Shown here in pieces: positions 8,565 to 18,502 of a stretch of DNA of 64,000 nt. Source of the stretch: Verrucomicrobiota bacterium. GTDB taxonomy: Bacteria > Verrucomicrobiota > Kiritimatiellia > CAJWTS01. The position numbers were made by a program, and so were the translations under genes. The stretch is taken from assembly GCA_027623315.1 (NCBI GenBank), contig JAQBYD010000008.1, forward strand, positions 1-64,000, read 5' to 3'. The notes under the pieces were generated by a model. It was not told the origin of the DNA. It did no database searches and was given only the letters and a program-made list of their open reading frames with translations. Position 1 is the first letter of the stretch, and every line of letters begins with the position of its first letter.

Positions 8565-10144
8565 ACGCCGAGTTCAGAGCCGCGGGCCGACAAGTATGGG
8601 ATCGCGTTTTCGTGCTCTGCGCCATCGCGGTATGTGGCCTCCTGATCTGGATGTCTTTGACCAGGGGCCACGATTGGGGGGGCGACTTCGCGGGGTATAT
8701 CATGCAGACGCGCAGTCTCGTCGATGGGCCGGAACATATGGACAAGCTGCGATACGTCATCGAGAACTCCGTCAAGAGGCCCGGGCCTGTGGCCTACCCG
8801 TGGGGCACCTCGTTGCTGCTCGCCGTGCCCTATACCATGTTCGGCACGGATCTGCTGACGCTGAAGAGTGTCAACCTGGTCTGCTATCTGCTCTTCCTCG
8901 CATGTCTGTGGGTATTCATACGCGAAAGGCACCGCGGCGTGCTGCGCTATTGCTTCCTGCTACTCTTTGCGCTTAACCCGACGATGATTGGCTCAGCCAA
9001 CCGGGTCATGTCTGATATGCCCTTTCTTGCGGCGTCCACGGCGGCAATCATGCTGATCGCGAACGTCACCACGGGGCGGGTTGACGGCTCGGCGCGCCTG
9101 CGAGACCATCTGGCTCTAGGCATCCTGATAGCCGTGGCGTTGTTCCTCAGACGTAACGCAGTCCTGCTGCTTCTCACGCTGGCCGGTTGCCAGATCGTGG
9201 AACTCCTGCTTCTCTGGGCGCCGCAATGGACGAGACGCCACGGTGGCGCGAGAGATGTGACGACCCGCCGACCCATGCTGCGGGCCGCCGGGCGGTCGCT
9301 CATCCCTTACGTCACGTGCGCGCTCCTCGTGCTCGTCTTGGAAGGGGCCTTCCCGGCGGATGAGTCCGCGCACGTCGCCAGGCTTGACCTGATCAGGGCA
9401 GCCAAGTCGTCAGCCCAGTTCCACGACTTTTCGCGCTTGCCCAGGGCGTTCTTCGGATCGCTCAGCTCCCCCGGATGGAGGATCGATCGTGCGATCCACC
9501 TCGCGTCGCTTCCCTTTCTGGCCCTGGGCGTTCTGGTGCGGTTGCGGCGGGACTATCCCTTCGCCGCCTACAGCCTGGCGGTATGGGGTCTCTACATCAT
9601 CTGGCCCGGCCACATCGATCTCAGGTATCTGTTCCCGCTTCTGCCATTCTATATTCACTTTGTACTTATCGGAGCAGGCGCGTCGTGGCGCTCCCTTGAA
9701 GGGAAGACGGCCAGGATCACTCGCGCCACAGCCACGGCGGTGATCGTGCTCATCGTGATCGGGTTCGGCTGGGTTGCTGCGAAGAATGGCGTGAATAATT
9801 TGCTGCGTGCACGCCATGCTCCGGAGGGACCGAATTCGCCGGTGACACAGAAGATGTTTTCTGCCGTTCGCGCGTTCACCCGGCCAGATGATGTGGTCGC
9901 ATTTTACAAACCGCGCATTCTGCTTTTCTACACGGGTCGGCGCTCGGTGCGACTCGTTCATCCGTCCCAACTGGGCCGAGCAGACTACGTGGTCCTGCGC
10001 AGGGCAGGCGCCACTTTTGTCGAAGCATTCCAGGGGGAATCGGAAACCTTGATGGAGAACGGGGCCCTGGTCGTGGTCTACGAGAGTTGGAAGTACCAGA
10101 TCTGCCGCGTCGCGCTGACCGAGCACGTCGGCGAACGCGATTGA
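8561..10144 (+). CDS. Polytopic membrane protein, GT39/dolichyl-phosphate-mannose mannosyltransferase-like
   Basis: MNAEFRAAGRQVWDRVFVLCAIAVCGLLIW, GGDFAGYIMQTRSLVDG, many TM segments; ATGA overlap with the upstream gene. Confidence 0.65.
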   Translation: MNAEFRAAGRQVWDRVFVLCAIAVCGLLIWMSLTRGHDWGGDFAGYIMQTRSLVDGPEHMDKLRYVIENSVKRPGPVAYPWGTSLLLAVPYTMFGTDLLTLKSVNLVCYLLFLACLWVFIRERHRGVLRYCFLLLFALNPTMIGSANRVMSDMPFLAASTAAIMLIANVTTGRVDGSARLRDHLALGILIAVALFLRRNAVLLLLTLAGCQIVELLLLWAPQWTRRHGGARDVTTRRPMLRAAGRSLIPYVTCALLVLVLEGAFPADESAHVARLDLIRAAKSSAQFHDFSRLPRAFFGSLSSPGWRIDRAIHLASLPFLALGVLVRLRRDYPFAAYSLAVWGLYIIWPGHIDLRYLFPLLPFYIHFVLIGAGASWRSLEGKTARITRATATAVIVLIVIGFGWVAAKNGVNNLLRARHAPEGPNSPVTQKMFSAVRAFTRPDDVVAFYKPRILLFYTGRRSVRLVHPSQLGRADYVVLRRAGATFVEAFQGESETLMENGALVVVYESWKYQICRVALTEHVGERD

Positions 10145-10400
10145 AACCCATCGGATCGCTGAGCTTCTGCTTCTTGAGCATGCCGATCTTGTAGTCCGTC
10201 GTGTCGAGACCCCAGTACTCGATATACACGTCGAACTGCTGCAGGTAGAAATCGGGCCGCACAGCGAAGCCGCCGATGATCTGGAATTTGTCGTCGTAGC
10301 GATAGTCGATGTCGTGTGCGCTCAGCGGCAGGCCGACTCCAAGGCCGTCCAGGAGCCCGGCGGCCAGCGCCGCGGCACCGGCTTCGAGTGGATGAATAAC
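10145..10400 (-). pseudogene. Fragment resembling the C-terminal nuclease-like segment of UvrD-type helicases
   Basis: Minus-strand frame reads HDIDYRYDDKFQIIGGFAVRPDFYLQQFDVYIEYWGLDTTDYKIGMLKKQKL; no helicase domain in the window, stop codons upstream. Confidence 0.4.
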
Positions 10401-10591
10401 ATCGGGGTGGGATCATTATCTTTCCGTAAAGTAATACCCGCGAAGGCACCTGCGCATTGTTCCGTGCGCATTTGCTGCTATACGCGCGGCAGAGTAATTG
10501 ATACGAAACACTCATTTTGGGGTGGAACTAGGTTAATGCACAAGGTAGGATGCTGGATCGGCACGCATCTTGCAGGTGTGTGCCTCTTTGT

Positions 10592-13500
10592 ATGAAGTCA
10601 TCGTTGCGAAACCTGCCTGTGCTCCGATTCAACGCGTTTATGCGTCGAGTCCTGAGCATGACGTGCTGTGTCCTGGTTTCGGGCGCCGCGTTCGGTCAAC
10701 AGGCCGACGCCACCAAGTCCGCCGCGCGCGACTTGATGAAGCGCAGACTCTACGGCGATGCCGTCAAGGTGCTGTTGCGCGAGGTGGGGAGAATCCCAGA
10801 GGCCGACGCCGGGCTCTTCCAGATCATGCTCGGCGAGAGTTACTACATGCAGAAGCAGTACGCCGAGGCCCGCCCCTGGTACATCAAGGCGCAACGGTTC
10901 CTCGCAACCGACGACGAAGCCAATCAGACCATCGCTGAGTATCGACTGGCTTGCATCGCGTACCGGATGAATGACCCCGCCGCCGGGTTCAAGCAGACAG
11001 ACGATTTCATGCGCCACTATCCGACCGATAGACGCTCCGGCAGTCTCTTGCTGTTCAAGATGCAGGCCTTGGCCAAACGCGGTGCAGCCGCTACCGAGGA
11101 GATCGAGGCCATCCGTGAGAGCATCGCGGAAGACGCCAGGCGCTATGGCCCGGCGACCGACATCGCCGCCGACAACGTCCTGACCGAGTTCTACCTTGCG
11201 CTGGGCGGCAACGAGAAGGCGCGCGACCGCTATCGCAACATCGTCCTGAACTTTCAGCAGGTGACTCGCCAGTTCATCGAAGAGCACCGTCCGATCCCAC
11301 CAGCGTTAGAGCGTGGTCACGATAAGGCTGCCGTTCAGCTCGCGAGCATGAGTCTCAAGGATAAGGACTACGAGGACGCCGTGCGTTGGTTGAGCATCGT
11401 GCGTTACGACGACGAGATGAAGCGCCGCGCGCGATTGTTGCTGGCGCAGGTCGCGTATGAGCAGAACGATTTCCGACGCGCCGAGCGCCATCTAAAAGAC
11501 GACGATTTTATCGAGACGGTGCCGGCCGGGCCGCTGCGCTCCGACATGTACCTGCTGCTCGGGTTCTGCTCCAAGCGCGCGCTGAGACCGGTTCTGGAGG
11601 ACGTGGCAGCCTACTTCAGCAAGGTGGAACCGGGCACGAAATCGTACTTCCAGGCGCAGATGGGATTGGCCGACACGTACGAGCGCTGGCGAAGAATCGA
11701 CGACGCGATCACCGCCCTTGAGAACGCCAAGGTTTCGGCGAAGTACGAACCTCAAGCGTTGGCCTCGCTGGGGCGCCTTTACATGGAAACGGGCGACGGC
11801 GAAAAACGCCCGGAGAAGCAGGAGGAATTCTTTAAGCTCGCCGTGGAGCGTTTTGAGTCGCTCACCACGAAGTATCCGAATTCCCGCGAGGCCAAGGATT
11901 CCAATCCGTTGATTCAGAAGCTGATCGAAAAGGGATACGAGGTCAGGCTCGCGGAGACGGATGCGGACATGGTCGGCAAATGGGCGGAAACCGTCGCTCA
12001 ATCGCCCGGGTCGGGTCCGGCCGCACGCGCCCTGGTCAGCATCGCACGCCAGCATCACAAGGTCGTGATCGACGACAGCACCGGGGCTATTTTAAAGTTG
12101 CCAGACTACGCCGCATGCGCCGCTGCGGCCACAAAGCTGCTCGACGCTTCGGTCTACACGGGAACCGATCTAGCTGCGGAGACATGGGTCGCCATGCGCG
12201 CCGAGGCGCTCTACTACCGGGGATACTCCCACATGGCCAGTGCCACCCAATCGGTTCCGCCCGGAAAAACCGACGTGCCGCCCACGTATCTCGTGCCGGC
12301 CAGCATGGACCAGGCCATCCAGGATCTCGAAGCCGCCCGCGACATCGCCGACCCCAAGCAGGTGGATCTCGTGAAGAATATCGAGCTCGGGTTGCTGGAG
12401 GCGATGTTCAAGTCCGGCAAGGAGGAGTTGCGCGAGGAGGCGAGTGCACGATTCAACGAACTCGGTGCGACGTACGGCGCGGAGCCGCGCTTCCAGAAGA
12501 TGGCGTACGAATTGGCCAAGTGGTTCCAGGACCGCAAGATGTTCCCCGATGCCGCACGCGAGTACCGCGGCATTGCCGACCGCAGCCAGAACCTCGCGCC
12601 CGACGACCTGATGCAGCTCCTCTACCTGTCCGGCCAGCTCTATAGCAAGTCCGCACACGATGCCGCGACCGCGACGGGTGACCAACCGCGACGATACGGA
12701 ATCTACATCTACCCGAAGCGGATATTCAACGTCGCGGCGTTCCTGGATACGTATCGTCCATTCGAGAAGCTCGTCTCGCTCGAAGGTGTCGCCGACACGG
12801 AATTGAGCGCCGAGGACGCGATCCGTCTCATCTCGAAAGCGTCGCGCATTCCCTTCACGTGGTCATCGGCCGGGGGCGGTGAATCCGTCACGAGTTATCT
12901 CAAGCAGACTCGCGTCACGCTGGCCCCCTCGAGCGGCACCGTCATGGCGCTGCTTAAGCAGATCCTGAACGACGAGCATCACGAGCTCGCCCTCGACATA
13001 GGCCTCGCGGATTCTTCACCTACGGTGGTGCCGACGCGCGAGGAGCTTGAGGACCCGGAGATGGTGGATGTCGTCGTCCCGGTCGAGATTCTCGATACTC
13101 GCCATGCCGCGCTGCGGCATCCCACCATGACGCGCCAGTACGGCGCCTGGCAGTCCGCGCCTTCGGGGGAGACCATGCTTTTCCACGTCTTCAATCGCGT
13201 GGAAGAGATCACCAAGCTGGACATCTTGTGGGCACCCGGTGTCGAGAAGGACGATGTCCTGGCGACCGAACTCACGGCGGCGCCGGGCGTGCCTGCCGGA
13301 CAGGCCGTCTCGGCGGCGGTCATGCTTGGGGCGGTCATGCAACCGCTCGACCTGAAATACCGCATCGTCGAGCGCGATCTCTCGAGTCAGCTCTACGATA
13401 AGGCCAAGGATTCCTTCAGCGAGATCCGGCGCATTTCGCCGAAGAGCGATTACGGTGAAAAGTCTCTCTACACGCTTGCTTTGAATTACTTTCAGCAGAA

Positions 13501-14968
13501 GGAATACGAGCGCATGCGCATCGTCCTGACGGAATATCTCAAGATTTTCGACAATCCCAGCTTCCGCCACTACCACGACGCCAACTTCTGGGTAGGCTGG
13601 ATCTTTGAACACGACCGGCGCTACCGCGAGGCCACGCGCTACTACAATCGCGCCGCCGCGGAGAAGCTTCTTGTCGTGCGCCCGCGCGGGGAGGAACTCA
13701 CGCGCGAGGAGTTGAAAGAGAAGCTTTCCTACGAGACTGTCTATTCGCTTGAAGAGGTCTATACCGGCGATATTACGGGGATGACCGTTGCCGAGGGACT
13801 CATCGATTTTGTGCAACTGTACGCCGGCGTCGCGATGGGGATTGAGCCCTCGCTGCTGACCACCAACATCGCGGTAGCGGATGCTGCCTACCAGGAAGCC
13901 CAGGTCTTCGACGTTCTGCTCGACGCACTCGACGCTGTTCAACTTGGCCTGCGCGCGGAGAACGCGAATCCAGACGTCGCGCAGAAAGCCTACTTCCGAC
14001 TGGCGCGCTCGTATCAGAAGGACGGGAGGCCGCAGGAGGGTCTCTCCGGGTGCCGCGTATTGCTAGACCGTTACCCGCAGACAGAGCGGCGGCGCGATGT
14101 CTACAAGTTACAGCTTGAGATCTACAAGGCACTCAAGGACTACCGCAACGTGTTGGCTACGCTCGACCTGCTCAAGAAGGAACTCGAGGCGGAGGGACAC
14201 GGATACAAGATCGATTTCGAGATTGCATGGGTCTATTTCGACCTGTGTCGCTATGCCGACGCGGTTACACACTACGAGAAGGCGCTGGGGGGAGCCCAGA
14301 CAGGGCGTGAGGATCGCAACATTCGCGACGGTTACGCTCGTGCTCTGTACATGAACGGCGACTTGAAGGCGTCGCTGCGCGAATACCACACGCTGGTGGC
14401 CACGGAACCGCAGGCGCTGCGCGCATTTGTTGACGAGATGATGATCTGGTACCTGGAGCGCGCGCTCGGTGAGAAAACCTCCGCTGATCTCCCGCCGGCT
14501 GCCGCCAAGTTGCTGACGGCGTATGAGAAACTCGATAACTCCCAGCGCAGCCGCGTAAACCAGACCGCGTTGGCGAAAATCACGTGGGGCTACTACATTA
14601 CAGCGCTTCTCGATCTGAAGAACGGAGACTCGTCCATCGCGATCGATAAGCTCGACGCCGCCGGCAATTCGCCGGACGACTGGCTGGCCGCAAATGCGAT
14701 GTATCGCCTGGCGCGGGTGCACATGGCCGAGAAGCAGTACGTGCGTGCGATTGAAGCGCTCGAATATCTGCTGTTCTCCACGAGATCCGCCGAGGCGGAG
14801 GTCAAGGCCGGCTACGCGCTGGGCCTGTGCTACACAGAGAGCAGTCAAACCGAGAAGGCCCGGCACCGCTTTGAGCAACTGGTGCAGCGGTTTCCCGATT
14901 CCCCGTACGCCGACAAGGCAAAAGAGGCATTGGCGTCTCTCACCTCATCCCTCCCGGGCGAGAACTAA
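10592..14968 (+). CDS. Large TPR protein with signal peptide and two central STN-like segments
   Basis: N-terminal signal MRRVLSMTCCVLVSGAAFGQ; many TPR-like helical pairs (e.g. AEARPWYIKAQRFLA, YADAVTHYEKALGGA); central LSAEDAIRLISKASRIPFTW...VTLAPSSGTVMALLKQILNDEHHELALD and ITKLDILWAPGVEKDDVLATELTAAPGVPAGQAVSAAVMLGAVMQPLDLKYRIVERD. Confidence 0.8.
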   Translation: MKSSLRNLPVLRFNAFMRRVLSMTCCVLVSGAAFGQQADATKSAARDLMKRRLYGDAVKVLLREVGRIPEADAGLFQIMLGESYYMQKQYAEARPWYIKAQRFLATDDEANQTIAEYRLACIAYRMNDPAAGFKQTDDFMRHYPTDRRSGSLLLFKMQALAKRGAAATEEIEAIRESIAEDARRYGPATDIAADNVLTEFYLALGGNEKARDRYRNIVLNFQQVTRQFIEEHRPIPPALERGHDKAAVQLASMSLKDKDYEDAVRWLSIVRYDDEMKRRARLLLAQVAYEQNDFRRAERHLKDDDFIETVPAGPLRSDMYLLLGFCSKRALRPVLEDVAAYFSKVEPGTKSYFQAQMGLADTYERWRRIDDAITALENAKVSAKYEPQALASLGRLYMETGDGEKRPEKQEEFFKLAVERFESLTTKYPNSREAKDSNPLIQKLIEKGYEVRLAETDADMVGKWAETVAQSPGSGPAARALVSIARQHHKVVIDDSTGAILKLPDYAACAAAATKLLDASVYTGTDLAAETWVAMRAEALYYRGYSHMASATQSVPPGKTDVPPTYLVPASMDQAIQDLEAARDIADPKQVDLVKNIELGLLEAMFKSGKEELREEASARFNELGATYGAEPRFQKMAYELAKWFQDRKMFPDAAREYRGIADRSQNLAPDDLMQLLYLSGQLYSKSAHDAATATGDQPRRYGIYIYPKRIFNVAAFLDTYRPFEKLVSLEGVADTELSAEDAIRLISKASRIPFTWSSAGGGESVTSYLKQTRVTLAPSSGTVMALLKQILNDEHHELALDIGLADSSPTVVPTREELEDPEMVDVVVPVEILDTRHAALRHPTMTRQYGAWQSAPSGETMLFHVFNRVEEITKLDILWAPGVEKDDVLATELTAAPGVPAGQAVSAAVMLGAVMQPLDLKYRIVERDLSSQLYDKAKDSFSEIRRISPKSDYGEKSLYTLALNYFQQKEYERMRIVLTEYLKIFDNPSFRHYHDANFWVGWIFEHDRRYREATRYYNRAAAEKLLVVRPRGEELTREELKEKLSYETVYSLEEVYTGDITGMTVAEGLIDFVQLYAGVAMGIEPSLLTTNIAVADAAYQEAQVFDVLLDALDAVQLGLRAENANPDVAQKAYFRLARSYQKDGRPQEGLSGCRVLLDRYPQTERRRDVYKLQLEIYKALKDYRNVLATLDLLKKELEAEGHGYKIDFEIAWVYFDLCRYADAVTHYEKALGGAQTGREDRNIRDGYARALYMNGDLKASLREYHTLVATEPQALRAFVDEMMIWYLERALGEKTSADLPPAAAKLLTAYEKLDNSQRSRVNQTALAKITWGYYITALLDLKNGDSSIAIDKLDAAGNSPDDWLAANAMYRLARVHMAEKQYVRAIEALEYLLFSTRSAEAEVKAGYALGLCYTESSQTEKARHRFEQLVQRFPDSPYADKAKEALASLTSSLPGEN

Positions 14969-14969
14969 C

Positions 14970-17900
14970 ATGAAACGGCGATGGATAGTCACAGCACTTG
15001 TATGCGCGATCGCCGCCGGCGCATTCGGTGCGACCCCCGAGACGCTCTTCCGTGAGGGCAAGCGGCACGAAGAGCAGGGCGACTTCGTGCGCGCGATCGA
15101 AAGCTATCGCAAGTTTCTAAATGACTACGCGGGGCACTCGCAGGTGACCGATGTGCGATACCGGCTTGCGCGCTCGCAAGACGCGATCGGACTGATGGAT
15201 GAGGCCATCGCGAACCTGGAGACCGTCGTCAAAAAGGGCGGCGATCGTTTTCGCCAGCGCCAGGATGCGATGTTCATGCTCGGCAACCTGCTGGGCGACG
15301 TCGAGCGCTACGATGATGCGATCAGGATATACGAAGCGTTGCTCGTCGAAGGTGCCGGTCTCTTCCACGACGAAGTGCTGAATCGTCTGGGCGGCTACTA
15401 CGCCGTGCAGGAGAAATACGACGAGGCGGCTGCGAAATTGAACATTCTCAAACGGCGCAAGGACTCCAAGTTCGCCGAGCAGGCCGCCTACAAGCTCTCG
15501 ATGATCTGGATCCGCGCCGGCAATCTGGACCTGGCCGTGGATGCGGTCAGCGACCTGGCGACACGCTGGCCCCAGAATGAGCAGGCGCGCGGGCTGATGC
15601 TCCAGATCGCCGACAAGTTCCGCGAGCAACGCAAGTACGAACAGGCCGTGGCGGCCTGCGAGCAGCTTCGCACAGGATTTCCCAAGACTCGCGAAGGACA
15701 GGCCGCCGGCTACATCCTGGGTCGCATCTACCTGGACCGTGACGAACTGGCGCTTGCCGCGCAGACCTTCGAAGCCGTTGCGCGGATGCCGGAGAATCGC
15801 AAGCTCGGTCTCTCTGCCGATGCCATGTTGCAGTCCGCCGATCTTTACTTCGGCAAGTTGAACAACGTGGACAAAGCGATGGAGCTCTACGAGGAGGCGT
15901 CGAGCCTGGCGCGCGAAGATGTCAGCGCCCGTGATCGTACGATCCTGGCGCAGTGTTACTTCCGGCTCGGCGAGCACCAGTTCGCAAAGCAAGAGTGGAG
16001 CGTGGCGCTGGAGTATTTTACACTCTTGCGTGAGCTCGGCACCGAGATCAATATCCTGCCGCGCATCATGAAGTGCCAGGCCGAGCTGCACGTCGACCTG
16101 CGCGCCGAGCTTCAGAACGAGAAGGAGCTCGACTTCATCCGGCAGAAGATTAAGGAGAATCCGAACACCTTTGCCGCGGCCGAGGGGGAGATCTTTCTGC
16201 TCGACCGTGATCTCGAGAGCCGGCTCGAGCGTACGGTTGCGGTGGACGACCTGATCGAGGCCTATCGCGATGTTCTGGTACGCTATCCCAAGGCGGTTGT
16301 CTCGGAGCAGCACCTGGAATCGTATATCTACATACAGCTCGCACGCCTGCATGCGAAGCTCTTCCGGGACCGCGTCCTGACGGGGCACGCGGATCTGGAA
16401 TGGCAGTCGGCGATTACATTTTGCGAGAGAGCCCTGGAACTCGATCCCGACACACCGTATCGCGTGGATCTCCTGGAGTTGATGGCGGGCGTCGCCGACC
16501 AGGCGGGACAGACCTCCAAGGCATTCGACACCTATCGCCGGCTCTACGACCTTGCCCGTGCCGGGGCCACGACGAACACGGACGCCGCCGCGATCGTTCA
16601 GATGACGGAGTATATGCGCTCGATGCTGACACGAGCGGACGAAGGTGACTCGATCGAGAAGGCCATTGCCGCTGCCCGGGAGATCATCGCGAAGGACGGC
16701 AAGGACGCGCCGACGGCGCGCCACGCGATGTTCTACATCGGTGACCTGTATTATCTGCGCAAAGATTTCTCGGGTGCGGCCAAGGCCTACCGCGAGTTCA
16801 TCAAGGCATATGGTCCTCCCCAGACGCCCGAGGGCGAGATCAGTGGAGGCCCCTGGAAGCCTGGGAACGTGAATGAAAGCGTGAGGCAGGTTCAGCAAGC
16901 CGCGCTTCGAATCGCCCATTGTTGGTACCTCCAGGGGCATTCGCAGAACATGATCAAGGCCTACCAGTGGATCGTGCGCAATCTTCCGATCGATAACAGC
17001 TCGGTGGGCGAGGCGGAGTATTGGCTGGCGATGGAGCTGACCAAGGGCGAAGCCGCCAAGACGAAGGACGCCAAGCTTCAATTGGCCGATCAACTTTGGA
17101 AGCGCGTGGTCAATCCCTCGTTGGATTTTGAGGCCGAGAATTTCGCGGCGAGCTACCATCCATGGGTTCGCGACGAGCAGATGCGCCAGTACGTGCAGCT
17201 TGCCATGCTGAAATCGGGCGAGATCTACAGCGAGATGGAGAAGCACCGCGTGGCCGCCGAGATCTTCGGTCAGTACCTCTCTCGTTTTCCTCCGCACGCG
17301 TCGCGAGGTGCCGCGGAGCCGACGCGCGACGAGGAGTTGCACAGCATGGCGCGCTACGCACTCGGGCGTGAGTATATCGCACTGGGTGAATTGGGTCTGT
17401 TGGTGGGCGCGTACCGGCCGTATGTCGATGGCTTGCGTGGCGACCGCTTACGCGTGTCGGCCCTGAAGTTGCTTGGTTACCATGGGACGCGTAACAAGTT
17501 CTACGACGACGGGATCATTGCGTATGCAACGCTGCTCGATGAGTACGGGCGAAATGTTCTGAACGCAGATGGCAACCCCTTGCCACTTGCCCCGAGGCTT
17601 CGCTTACGCGGCAGCAATCCAGGCTGGAACGGCATCCGCATGGATGCCCCCGCGGATCTCGACCTGGGCGCTACGCGGTATGCGCTGGGGTACATTTACT
17701 GGATGCTGGAGGAGTGGGACGACGCGATCAAGGTGCTCGAGCCCTTCATCTCCGACAAGGATCTGCGCGACAACAAGGCACGCGCCAAGTCGCTGCACAT
17801 GGTCGGGCGTTGCATGTACCGTCAACATGACTACCAGGGAACCTACGAAGCGATGTCCCGCATCGTGAAGTACCCGGCGTACGCCGGGTTCAAGGCCATC

Positions 17901-18401
17901 GAGGAAGCCTATGTCTACACCGCCCGCGCCGCCATGGAGCTCGAAAAATGGGATGCGGTACATGAAACGTACACCAAGTTTGTGGAGAAGCACCCGATGT
18001 CGCTACAGCGACCCCACATCGACCTCTACCAGGGCGGCGCCTTGCTGCGCGGCGGCCAGGCCGTGGAGGCGTTGCCGATCCTGGGTAACCTCGCGCGAAG
18101 CGACACGTACCAGGACGTCAAGGCCGACGCCCTTTTCTATCTCGGCGTCTACCAGATGACCAAGTTACAGGAAAACTACAAGGCCGCGAGCAAGCTGCTC
18201 GATCAGAGCATCGAGATCTACCCACGCGAGGACGCGTGCCTTGTCGCGGCGCGCTGCGCCGTCAGGCTTAAGCGCTGGGACAAAGCGGCCGCCTATCTTG
18301 AACGAGCCTTGCGGGAGTTCCCGACGGGTAAACCTCGCGTGCTGGCCGAGGCAAGCAAGCTTCTGCCGAGCGTGAAGAAGGAATTGGCAAAGATGGAGTA
18401 G
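14970..18401 (+). CDS. TPR protein, exported
   Basis: MKRRWIVTALVCAIAAGAFGA signal; FREGKRHEEQGDFVRAIESYRKFLNDYAGH and repeated TPRs; starts directly after the upstream stop. Confidence 0.85.
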   Translation: MKRRWIVTALVCAIAAGAFGATPETLFREGKRHEEQGDFVRAIESYRKFLNDYAGHSQVTDVRYRLARSQDAIGLMDEAIANLETVVKKGGDRFRQRQDAMFMLGNLLGDVERYDDAIRIYEALLVEGAGLFHDEVLNRLGGYYAVQEKYDEAAAKLNILKRRKDSKFAEQAAYKLSMIWIRAGNLDLAVDAVSDLATRWPQNEQARGLMLQIADKFREQRKYEQAVAACEQLRTGFPKTREGQAAGYILGRIYLDRDELALAAQTFEAVARMPENRKLGLSADAMLQSADLYFGKLNNVDKAMELYEEASSLAREDVSARDRTILAQCYFRLGEHQFAKQEWSVALEYFTLLRELGTEINILPRIMKCQAELHVDLRAELQNEKELDFIRQKIKENPNTFAAAEGEIFLLDRDLESRLERTVAVDDLIEAYRDVLVRYPKAVVSEQHLESYIYIQLARLHAKLFRDRVLTGHADLEWQSAITFCERALELDPDTPYRVDLLELMAGVADQAGQTSKAFDTYRRLYDLARAGATTNTDAAAIVQMTEYMRSMLTRADEGDSIEKAIAAAREIIAKDGKDAPTARHAMFYIGDLYYLRKDFSGAAKAYREFIKAYGPPQTPEGEISGGPWKPGNVNESVRQVQQAALRIAHCWYLQGHSQNMIKAYQWIVRNLPIDNSSVGEAEYWLAMELTKGEAAKTKDAKLQLADQLWKRVVNPSLDFEAENFAASYHPWVRDEQMRQYVQLAMLKSGEIYSEMEKHRVAAEIFGQYLSRFPPHASRGAAEPTRDEELHSMARYALGREYIALGELGLLVGAYRPYVDGLRGDRLRVSALKLLGYHGTRNKFYDDGIIAYATLLDEYGRNVLNADGNPLPLAPRLRLRGSNPGWNGIRMDAPADLDLGATRYALGYIYWMLEEWDDAIKVLEPFISDKDLRDNKARAKSLHMVGRCMYRQHDYQGTYEAMSRIVKYPAYAGFKAIEEAYVYTARAAMELEKWDAVHETYTKFVEKHPMSLQRPHIDLYQGGALLRGGQAVEALPILGNLARSDTYQDVKADALFYLGVYQMTKLQENYKAASKLLDQSIEIYPREDACLVAARCAVRLKRWDKAAAYLERALREFPTGKPRVLAEASKLLPSVKKELAKME

Positions 18402-18444
18402 TTGCCCGCGCAGAACGGGTGGCATGGATTGGAACCGAACTTGA

Positions 18445-18468
18445 AGTCGCGGCCCTTCGGCCGCGGCT
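18445..18468. repeat. Stem-loop (about 10-bp stem, CTTC loop)
   Basis: agtcgcggcc-cttc-ggccgcggct between the TPR gene and exbB; one G-U pair. Confidence 0.65.
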
Positions 18469-18502
18469 ACGAATGAAGCGATAGAGCAACAGGAGGAACA
18501 CA

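Noticed and set aside
10400-10590. Promoter boxes upstream of the large TPR cluster
   Set aside because: The gap is lower in GC and could hold a promoter, but I could not identify a convincing -35/-10 pair
15117-17342. 741-aa minus-strand ORF
   Set aside because: Antisense to a clear TPR gene in high-GC sequence; low-complexity Arg/Leu/His-rich translation with no recognisable motif
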